Origin: Chloroflexota bacterium
GTDB lineage: Bacteria > Chloroflexota > Dehalococcoidia > Dehalococcoidales > UBA2162
Direction: 5' to 3'
DNA: 5,112 nt
NCBI GenBank assembly: GCA_016202555.1
Contig: JACQOL010000071.1
Span: forward strand, 1 to 5,112
Each line of letters opens with the position of its first letter. Position 1 is the first letter of the stretch. The position numbers were made by a program, and so were the translations under genes. Under the pieces are notes generated by a model. The model worked only from the letters and a program-made list of their open reading frames with translations, ran no database searches and was not told the DNA's origin. Shown one piece after another: positions 1-5,112 of this stretch.

Positions 1-1176
1 AAAACGGATGGGGTCATTGAGTATCTTGGTTACAATCGATTTAGTCATCGCTTCCAGGTTATCTCGCTCTTCATCAGACAGCGGGGGTAACTTCTTCAAT
101 GTCTTGTTCAATTGGTCATTGCGTATTTCCTCGGCTTTTTCCATCAGTGCACTGACCACTGGTCTGACTTCAAGAGCTTGCCACCAGGAGATAAATTTAG
201 TTACCTCATCCGTGGCAATTTCCCTGGCTTTTTCAACCTCGCCCTCCCGTTGTTGGTGATTTGATTTGGCAACTTCGGTAAGGTCATCAATATTATATAA
301 GAAAACATTCTTTGTTTGTTTTACTGTTGGTTCAACATCTCGAGGGACGGCAATATCAATTATTACCAGGGGCAGCTCAGGACGCTGATTCATTGCTTCT
401 TCAACATGGCGGATATCCAGTATCCGTTGTGGCGCTCCAGAGCAGGTGATAACGATATTGACGGTGCTTAATTCTGCCACCAGGTTATCCAGACTGATGG
501 GTATACCGCCCAGTGTTTCCGCCAGGGTAGTCGCTCTTTCTTGAGTCCGGCTGGCAACGACGATTCGTGCAACTCCTCTTTCCTTGATTGTTTTAGCTAC
601 TAGACTACCCGCTTCACCAGCACCAATCACCATCACTTTGCAGTCTTCAAGAGCACCAACAACCCTGGCTGCCAGGTCTACCGCTACTGAACTGACAGAA
701 AGAGCATTTTTACTGATTCCGGTTTCCTCCCGAACCCGCCGGCCGGTACGGATGGCGCTCTGGAAAACATGACGTAGCGCTAGATTTACCATTCCTGCCT
801 TTTCAGCAATTTCCAGGGCATGTCCGACCTGACCCAGAACCTCAAATTCACCAATAATCATTGAGTCAAGCCCAGCGGCCACCGAGAAAAGGTGTTCCAC
901 CGCCGTTTCATTCTTGCGTAGGTAAATATGAGGTAGCAAGTTGGCAAAAGAGATACCTGTCATCGCCGTCAGGAAGTTGATGCTGGCTTCTTCGGCCGGA
1001 TTGTTGTCCATAGCATAAATCTCAATTCGGTTGCAGGTAGAAAGGATAACACCATGTGGTACATAACGGCGAAGTAGCATTAGACTCTCATCTAGCCTAT
1101 CACTACTGACCGCCGTCTTCTCTCGGAGAGCAATTGGGGCTGTCTGGTGATTAATCCCAACTAAGCTAAAATGCAT
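1..1176 (-). CDS. hemA: Glutamyl-tRNA reductase HemA (C-terminus cut by window edge)
   Basis: This cytoplasmic enzyme reduces glutamyl-tRNA(Glu) with NADPH to glutamate-1-semialdehyde, the first committed step of C5 tetrapyrrole synthesis. My translation gives 392 residues without a stop, running off the window at base 1. The family is usually about 420-450 residues, so only the end of the dimerisation domain is missing. The N-terminal catalytic domain opens with GINHQTAP (residues 8-14) and carries STCNRIEIY (46-54), in which Cys48 (bases 1033-1035) is the expected thioester nucleophile. LDSMIIGE (103-110) and LGQV follow. The NADPH-binding domain has the dinucleotide motif GAGEAG (185-190) followed by VASRTQERA. 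Residues from about 310 form the charged helical dimerisation region. The ATG at 1176 is preceded by a GGAG ribosome site, and an in-frame TGA lies just upstream, so this start is firm. It is the last visible gene of the heme operon, 19 bases after the preceding stop. Confidence 0.96.
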   Translation of the reverse strand, partial: MHFSLVGINHQTAPIALREKTAVSSDRLDESLMLLRRYVPHGVILSTCNRIEIYAMDNNPAEEASINFLTAMTGISFANLLPHIYLRKNETAVEHLFSVAAGLDSMIIGEFEVLGQVGHALEIAEKAGMVNLALRHVFQSAIRTGRRVREETGISKNALSVSSVAVDLAARVVGALEDCKVMVIGAGEAGSLVAKTIKERGVARIVVASRTQERATTLAETLGGIPISLDNLVAELSTVNIVITCSGAPQRILDIRHVEEAMNQRPELPLVIIDIAVPRDVEPTVKQTKNVFLYNIDDLTEVAKSNHQQREGEVEKAREIATDEVTKFISWWQALEVRPVVSALMEKAEEIRNDQLNKTLKKLPPLSDEERDNLEAMTKSIVTKILNDPIRF

Positions 1177-1181
1177 AACCG

Positions 1182-1185
1182 CTCC
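1182..1185 (-). promoter_or_regulatory. Ribosome binding site of hemA
   Basis: A GGAG core lies 5 bases before the hemA ATG, inside the 19-base gap after the preceding stop codon. It is the only canonical, well-spaced Shine-Dalgarno sequence in the window. HemA can therefore be initiated independently, unlike the upstream genes, whose starts overlap or abut the previous stop. Confidence 0.7.
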
Positions 1186-1195
1186 ACTTCAATGG

Positions 1196-1852
1196 TTACT
1201 TTTGTTGCCCTTTCAGATTACTGAGCAGTAGCTCCTTGGCTTTTTCATTGCCTTCTTCCCTCAGCAGGTTCATCAATAAATCCAGGTCTAGAGCTTCTTG
1301 CCAGGCATCACCATTGACCTTAATCCCTTGCTGTTTTACTTCCGTTCGTACCTCACTAAGCAACCAAGCTAAAGCAGCGTATTCATCCCCGAAATCTCTC
1401 TCCAATCTGGTGCGGATTTTCCTGGCGAGGGCCGGACTCCTGCCGCTGGTGGAGATAGCAATCGTAACATCACCCCGGCGTATATATGAGGGAGCGATGA
1501 AATCAGAACTTTCGGCATCATCGACTACATTGACTAGTATTGCCTTGGCTCTAGCTTCTTTGGCCACCGCCAGATTAGTATTTCGGTCATCGGTGGCGGC
1601 AATGGTAATAAGTGTACCCTGTAAGTCCCCGTCTCGGTACTCTCTCATCAGGGCATCTATTTCTCCGCTCTCGGCAAGCTGACCTAACTCTGAACAAAGG
1701 TTAGGACTGATAACCTCAACTTTAGCTCCGTGCTCAAGCAGTGTCATCACCTTGCGCCGGGCAACCTGTCCGCCACCTACCACTACACACCGGCGCCCCC
1801 TGATGTTCAAGAAAAGCGGATAGTAGATGGGTAGCTCGTCTTTTTTTTTCAT
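1196..1852 (-). CDS. sirC: Precorrin-2 dehydrogenase / sirohydrochlorin ferrochelatase-type protein (SirC/Met8/CysG N-terminal family)
   Basis: The family oxidises precorrin-2 to sirohydrochlorin with NAD+, and many members also insert Fe2+ to give siroheme. The protein is 218 residues, the normal length for stand-alone SirC/Met8-type enzymes, and lacks the methyltransferase domain of full CysG. It starts with YPLFLNIRGRRCVVVGGGQVA (no signal peptide), whose GGG at 26-28 begins the NAD-binding Rossmann fold and is followed by RRK. TLITIAATDD (80-89) and VNVVDD (107-112) follow. Asp111 aligns with the catalytic aspartate of Met8p and CysG. STSGRSPALAR (134-144) is the conserved dimerisation/substrate loop, and the rest is a helical C-terminal domain. 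The ATG shares four bases (ATGA) with the stop of the preceding ahbA-ahbB gene, implying translational coupling. A GGTGAGGGG stretch lies about 12 bases upstream, rather far for a strong ribosome site. Whether it chelates iron, as Met8p does and SirC does not, cannot be told from sequence. In this operon its product feeds the siroheme decarboxylase. Confidence 0.93.
   Translation of the reverse strand: MKKKDELPIYYPLFLNIRGRRCVVVGGGQVARRKVMTLLEHGAKVEVISPNLCSELGQLAESGEIDALMREYRDGDLQGTLITIAATDDRNTNLAVAKEARAKAILVNVVDDAESSDFIAPSYIRRGDVTIAISTSGRSPALARKIRTRLERDFGDEYAALAWLLSEVRTEVKQQGIKVNGDAWQEALDLDLLMNLLREEGNEKAKELLLSNLKGQQK
1841..1849 (-). repeat. Nine-A homopolymer directly after the start codon of the SirC/Met8-type gene
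   Basis: Read on the coding strand, the start ATG is followed at once by nine A residues encoding Lys-Lys-Lys. The first A is also the last base of the upstream TGA stop. AAA-rich second and later codons are common and favour initiation, but a run this long is also prone to polymerase or ribosome slippage and to sequencing error. The downstream frame is intact, so no error is evident in this copy. Confidence 0.9.
1849..1852 (-). other. ATGA stop/start overlap between ahbA-ahbB and the SirC/Met8-type gene
   Basis: The TGA stop of the decarboxylase fusion overlaps the ATG of the next gene in the four bases ATGA. This is a classic termination-reinitiation junction and supports coupled translation within one operon. 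Confidence 0.85.
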
Positions 1853-2832
1853 ACCAGATATTTGCCCCTCACCTTTTTGAACTCTTTGGTACTGAATAAC
1901 TCTACATAATCAGCAATACCAGTTTGCTGAGAGACCTGGTTCGCTACCTCGTGACAGATTTCCCGGCTATGACCGTGAACCATAGCAAAGAGGTTATACT
2001 GCCACATAGAGTTGGTCCTTCTCTCGTAGCAGTGACTTACCTCCGGTAGCTCAGCTAGCTTTTGACCAACCGCGTCTACCATATCTGATGGTACCTGCCA
2101 GCAAGTCATTGCATTCGCTGTGAAACCAATCTGATGATGGTTAACGGCAACACCAAAACGTCTTATGATACCACGTTGCAGAAGAGTTTGACACTGAGTT
2201 AAAAAGTATTCTACATCCATACCTAGGTGCTCTGCCATCTCCGTAAACGGGGCTATCACCAGTGGTAAGTCCTGTTGTAATTCGTTGATTACCTCCTTTT
2301 CTGACCGAGAAAGGTTAATCTTTTGGCTAAGGATACTATCAGACGGAGCTATGGTATCTGATGCCGACTGATTATCCTCGTCGGTGTCAAAGAAGGTACG
2401 TAGTTTGTATACTTTTATTGCCGGCAGGGCAAATATGGCTTCAGCCTCAATCGAATTGGTCAGTTGTTCAAGTTCACTTTTAATGTCCGCCGCTGGCGGG
2501 ATAGCCAGGGTGAACCAGAGATTAAAGTGGTGGTCCCGTTCATAGCCGTGGCTGACTCCCGGGTGCTCTCCAATAACTCGCTCGGCTTTGTCTAATTCAG
2601 CTTCAATTACTCTCATTGCCACCAGCGTCGTCTGGTAACCCAGACTTCTGGCATCAACTATCGGGCTTATCTGGCGAATAAATCCGCCTGTCTTTAACTG
2701 CCCGATACGGCGCAGCACCTCATTTCCGTCAATACCCAATCGTAAGCCAAGCTCGGCATATGGTTCACTGGTTAAGGGGAATTCTGCCTGCATCAGGTTG
2801 AGTAATTTTCGGTCAGTACTATCAAGATACAT
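1849..2832 (-). CDS. ahbAB: Siroheme decarboxylase, AhbA and AhbB fused in one chain
   Basis: Siroheme decarboxylase removes the carboxyls of two acetate side chains of siroheme to give 12,18-didecarboxysiroheme. It is normally a complex of two small related subunits, AhbA and AhbB, each about 150-170 residues and built like Lrp/AsnC transcription factors. Here one 327-residue ORF holds both. Residues 1-150 are AhbA-like: a winged-helix segment (about 5-50), GFIRQISPIVDARSLGY (50-66), VSHGYERDHHFNLWF (93-107) and LPAIKVYKLRTFFD (136-149). Residues 150-174 form an acidic, Ser-rich linker. Residues 175-327 are AhbB-like: a second winged helix, GIIRRFGVAVNHHQIGFTAN (221-240), VSHCYERR (265-272), YNLFAMVHG (279-287) and STKEFKKVRGKY (314-325). 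Despite the fold it should be an enzyme, not a regulator, given its place between ahbD and sirC. The ATG begins one base after the ahbD stop and lacks a clear ribosome site, so coupling is likely. The heme d1 proteins NirD-L are a known alternative fusion of the same family, but the AhbC and AhbD neighbours favour heme b. Confidence 0.93.
   Translation of the reverse strand: MYLDSTDRKLLNLMQAEFPLTSEPYAELGLRLGIDGNEVLRRIGQLKTGGFIRQISPIVDARSLGYQTTLVAMRVIEAELDKAERVIGEHPGVSHGYERDHHFNLWFTLAIPPAADIKSELEQLTNSIEAEAIFALPAIKVYKLRTFFDTDEDNQSASDTIAPSDSILSQKINLSRSEKEVINELQQDLPLVIAPFTEMAEHLGMDVEYFLTQCQTLLQRGIIRRFGVAVNHHQIGFTANAMTCWQVPSDMVDAVGQKLAELPEVSHCYERRTNSMWQYNLFAMVHGHSREICHEVANQVSQQTGIADYVELFSTKEFKKVRGKYLV
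2311..2388 (-). other. Interdomain linker of the AhbA-AhbB fusion
   Basis: Residues 149-174 of the fusion are rich in Asp, Glu, Ser and Gln (for example DTDEDNQSASD) and match neither repeated half. They separate the AhbA-like C-terminal strand ending in TFFD from the second winged helix beginning near SRSEKEV. The composition is that of a flexible tether. The frame is open across it with no remnant stop, so this is a true in-frame fusion. The boundaries are approximate. Confidence 0.7.
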
Positions 2833-2833
2833 T

Positions 2834-3964
2834 CTAATCTTCGACTCTGGTTAAATCCCTTGGTCGTGCTACTGGTTGGTAGATACAGTAAGGCTCCGCC
2901 TCAAGACAATCTCCGGTGGTCTCATACGCCCGAGCCCGACAGCCGCCACATATCCTCTTATATTCACAAATACCGCACTTTCCCTTGATATTGGAGAGGT
3001 CTCTCAGCTGACAAAAGAAAGATGAATTAGTCCAAATCTGGCTAAAACTTTCCTTTCTGATATCCCCGGCTTCAATATCAAGATAGCCACACCCTTGCAC
3101 CTTTCCCCGGTGCGAGATAAAGCAAAAGCCAGTGCCCGCTAGGCAGCCCCGGCTGATGGCATGTCCGGGATGGTGACCGCCGCCAGGCGCTGCTTGTATT
3201 TTGCCGTTTTGTTTATCCCTTTGCCTGACTACCCGCAGGTAGTGCGGGGCATCAGTAGGTTTGAAGAATATCCTGTCACCGAGTTCCGCTTGCTTCTCAT
3301 AAATCCAGTTTAGGGCTTGCTCGTATTCATCAGGAGACAGTTCCACCGCTTCCAGACCTTTACCCCGTCCGGTAGGTACCAGAAAGAAGGGGTGATAGGC
3401 AACAGCGCCTACTTTGAGGGACAGAGCGAGAAGCTCATCTAAATAAGGCATATTTAGTTTGGTAATAGTGCTGTTAATCTGGAGCTCGACTCCTGCCTGG
3501 CGGGCGTTAGCTATCCCCGCTAAAGCGGCTTCAAAGGCACCGGCCTGACCCCGGAAATTATCCTGAAGCTTATCTATGGGGAAGTCCAGGCTAATCGCCA
3601 GACGCGATATCGGAATCTCCTTCATTTTAGCTGCTGCTTCTGCGGTAACCAGCGTCCCATTACTACCCATGACTGCCTTTAGCCCCTTGCTTACAGCATA
3701 TTGAGCGATTTGCCAGACATCCTGTCGAGCCAGAGGTTCGCCTCCGGTCAGGATAATAATTGGCTTACCCACTTCTACTATCTCATCAATAACGCGGTAA
3801 CATTCCTCGGTGGATAGTTCGCCACTATACTGTCCGTGGGTTGCCGAGGCGCGACAATGACTGCAATACAGGTTACAGCTTCTGGTTATTTCCCAGGCAA
3901 CCAGCTGTAATCTGGGGGTAATAATATCACCCGGCCTGCTTTGATTAGATGTTTCTGTGGTCAT
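2834..3964 (-). CDS. ahbD: Heme b synthase AhbD (radical SAM, Fe-coproporphyrin III oxidative decarboxylase)
   Basis: AhbD catalyses the last step of the siroheme-dependent heme pathway, radical-SAM oxidative decarboxylation of two propionates of Fe-coproporphyrin III to vinyls, giving heme b. The 376-residue chain has the radical SAM cluster motif CNLYCSHC (Cys30, Cys34, Cys37), the SAM-binding GGEP (74-77) and the strand ISLD (124-127). The C-terminal part is distinctive for AhbD: TDAPHYLRVVRQR (237-249), a Gly/His-rich loop (261-268), RGCLAGTGFCFISHRGKVQ (272-290) and CGYLD. A Cys-rich SPASM-like tail follows (CGICEYKRICGGCRARAYE, 330-348, then Cys353 and Cys360), expected to hold an auxiliary [4Fe-4S] cluster. 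The ATG overlaps the ahbC stop as ATGA. A GAGGAG lies 14 bases upstream, too far to be ideal, which again suggests coupling. It is a paralogue of the upstream ahbC product. NirJ of heme d1 synthesis is the nearest alternative, but the CLAGTGFCFISH block argues against it. Confidence 0.93.
   Translation of the reverse strand: MTTETSNQSRPGDIITPRLQLVAWEITRSCNLYCSHCRASATHGQYSGELSTEECYRVIDEIVEVGKPIIILTGGEPLARQDVWQIAQYAVSKGLKAVMGSNGTLVTAEAAAKMKEIPISRLAISLDFPIDKLQDNFRGQAGAFEAALAGIANARQAGVELQINSTITKLNMPYLDELLALSLKVGAVAYHPFFLVPTGRGKGLEAVELSPDEYEQALNWIYEKQAELGDRIFFKPTDAPHYLRVVRQRDKQNGKIQAAPGGGHHPGHAISRGCLAGTGFCFISHRGKVQGCGYLDIEAGDIRKESFSQIWTNSSFFCQLRDLSNIKGKCGICEYKRICGGCRARAYETTGDCLEAEPYCIYQPVARPRDLTRVED
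3961..3964 (-). other. ATGA stop/start overlap between ahbC and ahbD
   Basis: The TGA stop of ahbC and the ATG of ahbD share the four bases ATGA, the same arrangement as at the ahbAB/sirC junction. It supports coupled translation of the two radical SAM enzymes that act consecutively. Confidence 0.85.
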
Positions 3965-5112
3965 TGAGCCAGTCCAATCTCCTCATCAGTGAGATAGCAT
4001 GCCGGGTCATCTGCCCAGACATCACCATATACCGCCTCGGCACGCACCCGCAGGTTGCCGTTACAGAGCTCCAGATACTGGCACCGACCACAGCGCCCAT
4101 TGAGCAGGGGTTGGCGATTCTTCAGTCCCCGGAGCAGAGGCTCCGAGGTATCCGTCCAGATATCCCTGAATTTTCTCTGCTGAACATTGCCCAGTGTGTG
4201 GTGCCACCAGAACTGGTCAGGGTGGACATTCCCCAGGTCATCAACAGCGCCGATTTTGATGCCGGTGTTATTACCGCCATTCATCCGCAGTAGCTCCAGA
4301 ACTTTAGCTGCCCGTTCTGGGTCTTGCTCTTTGAGTTTAAGGTAGAGGTAGACACCATCAGTGTGATTGCTTACCGTGAGTACTTCTTTGGAAAAACCGC
4401 GCTGGTGCAGGTCAAGAGTGTGCTGGCAAATCGTATCGACTACCGCTCTGGTCTGGGCATGATTGATATCTTCCTTTTGCAAGCTGTTTCCGCGGCCTGA
4501 ATAAGCCAGGTGGTAAAGACAGATACGGTCGATACCCTCTTCTTCGATAAGATGGAAGATGTCCGGGATTGCCTGGTAGTTAAAGCGGGTTATCGTTAAC
4601 CGTAGAGAAACTCTGAGTCCCAGGGCGACACAGTTCCTGATGCCCTGGAGAGCGGCATCGTAAGCCCCACTCTTACCCCGAAAGCGGTCGTTATTAACGC
4701 CGATACCATCCAGGCTTATCCCGATTTCAGCGAATCCAGCCTTGCCGAGCTTCTCGGCGACTGCTTCCGTAATGAGCGTCCCGTTAGTGGAAAGGGCAAT
4801 TCTGGTTCCCTCTTTGCGGGCGAAATTTACCAGTTCAAACAGGTTTTCTCTGAGCAGTGGTTCGCCCCCTGAAAAAAGGATGACCTTTACCCCGTAGTCA
4901 GCCAGTTCACTGATGAATGCTTTAGCTGCTTCCGTATCCATTTCCCCCGGTGACCTCTGGTTATTGGCGCTGGCATAGCAGTGGATGCAATGTAAATTAC
5001 ACTGCCGGGTACAGTTCCAGACTACTACCGGCGGCGGGCCATTGTCATCTCTATTCTGGTAGCGCAGAGAGTCCCCCGGGCTACTTGTCCCACAGAGTAA
5101 GCGTGATATTGA
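3961..5112 (-). CDS. ahbC: 12,18-didecarboxysiroheme deacetylase AhbC (radical SAM, extreme N-terminus cut by window edge)
   Basis: AhbC uses S-adenosylmethionine radicals to remove the two remaining acetate groups of 12,18-didecarboxysiroheme, giving Fe-coproporphyrin III, the substrate of AhbD. The frame is open to base 5112, giving 383 visible residues. The internal ATG at 4941 cannot be the start, because the cluster motif CNLHCIHC (visible residues 38-45, bases 4978-5001) lies upstream of it. The visible start SISRLLCGTSSPGDSLRY resembles the usual AhbC N-terminus, so probably only a few residues are missing. VVVWNCTRQ precedes the cysteines, GGEP is at visible residues 82-85, and ISLDG follows. 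The C-terminal half carries GGNNTGIKIG, NVHPDQFWWHHTLGNV and a SPASM-like tail GRCGRCQYLELCNGNLRVRA, with a further Cys in DPACYLTDEEIG (Cys341, 344, 350 and 372, visible numbering). The tail and the HPDQFW block are shared by AhbC and NirJ. Assignment as AhbC rests on the adjacent AhbD. Confidence 0.93.
   Translation of the reverse strand, partial: SISRLLCGTSSPGDSLRYQNRDDNGPPPVVVWNCTRQCNLHCIHCYASANNQRSPGEMDTEAAKAFISELADYGVKVILFSGGEPLLRENLFELVNFARKEGTRIALSTNGTLITEAVAEKLGKAGFAEIGISLDGIGVNNDRFRGKSGAYDAALQGIRNCVALGLRVSLRLTITRFNYQAIPDIFHLIEEEGIDRICLYHLAYSGRGNSLQKEDINHAQTRAVVDTICQHTLDLHQRGFSKEVLTVSNHTDGVYLYLKLKEQDPERAAKVLELLRMNGGNNTGIKIGAVDDLGNVHPDQFWWHHTLGNVQQRKFRDIWTDTSEPLLRGLKNRQPLLNGRCGRCQYLELCNGNLRVRAEAVYGDVWADDPACYLTDEEIGLAQ

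Noticed and set aside
8..772. Two plus-strand open frames (8-259 and 584-772)
   Set aside because: Both lie antisense to hemA, whose frame is open and conserved over the whole stretch.
1176..1198. Short inverted repeat TAACC/GGTTA spanning the sirC stop and hemA start, with the GGAG site in the 13-base loop
   Set aside because: A 5-bp stem with a 13-base loop is weak and expected often by chance; there is no U-tract, so it is neither a terminator nor a supported regulatory hairpin.
1236..1682. Plus-strand open frame of 148 codons opposite the SirC/Met8-type gene
   Set aside because: It is Ser/Leu/Ala-rich, as expected for the complement of a real coding frame, with no known motif and no ribosome site considered convincing.
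1849..2832. Reading the AhbA-AhbB protein as a tandem Lrp/AsnC transcription regulator of the operon
   Set aside because: Both halves carry siroheme decarboxylase signatures and the gene sits between the enzymes that make and use its product; the Lrp-like fold is a known property of this enzyme family.
3949..4293. Plus-strand open frame of 114 codons opposite the ahbC C-terminus
   Set aside because: It lies wholly antisense to ahbC and the ahbD start, has no recognisable domain, and the minus-strand frame has clear conserved motifs here.
2834..5112. Assigning the two radical SAM genes as NirJ-type heme d1 or as peptide-modifying (SPASM) maturases
   Set aside because: No precursor peptide gene is nearby, and the AhbD block CLAGTGFCFISH, the AhbC/NirJ block HPDQFW and the flanking siroheme genes fit heme b synthesis better.

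Overview
All five genes in this window lie on the minus strand and are packed end to end, so the window reads as one transcription unit entering at base 5112 and leaving at base 1. In transcription order they are ahbC (lacks only its extreme N-terminus), ahbD, an ahbA-ahbB gene fusion, a precorrin-2 dehydrogenase/sirohydrochlorin ferrochelatase-type gene (sirC/met8 type), and hemA (lacks its C-terminus). The junctions are a 4-bp ATGA overlap, a 1-bp gap, a second ATGA overlap and a 19-bp gap. No promoter or terminator is visible, and no stretch longer than 19 bases is non-coding.

Together the genes encode most of the siroheme-dependent ('alternative' or Ahb) route to heme b. HemA starts tetrapyrrole synthesis by reducing glutamyl-tRNA. 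Further enzymes, not in the window, carry the flux to precorrin-2. The SirC/Met8-type protein oxidises precorrin-2 to sirohydrochlorin and may insert iron to give siroheme. The AhbA-AhbB fusion removes two acetate carboxyls, giving 12,18-didecarboxysiroheme. AhbC (radical SAM) then removes the remaining acetate side chains to give Fe-coproporphyrin III. AhbD (radical SAM) finally decarboxylates two propionates to vinyls, giving heme b. The AhbD-type and AhbC-type C-terminal motifs favour heme b over heme d1 as the product.

The host is probably an anaerobic or microaerobic prokaryote, because this pathway depends on oxygen-sensitive radical SAM enzymes and is known from sulfate reducers, archaea and other anaerobes. 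The glutamyl-tRNA reductase is of the ordinary bacterial type with mid-GC codon use. An anaerobic Chloroflexota or Desulfobacterota-like bacterium is a guess only, since no phylogenetic marker is present.

The least ordinary points are the fusion of both siroheme decarboxylase subunits into one chain, with a departure from the usual AhbB signature in one half, and the complete placement of late heme synthesis upstream of hemA in one operon. I found no mobile element, CRISPR array, RNA gene or clearly undescribed system.
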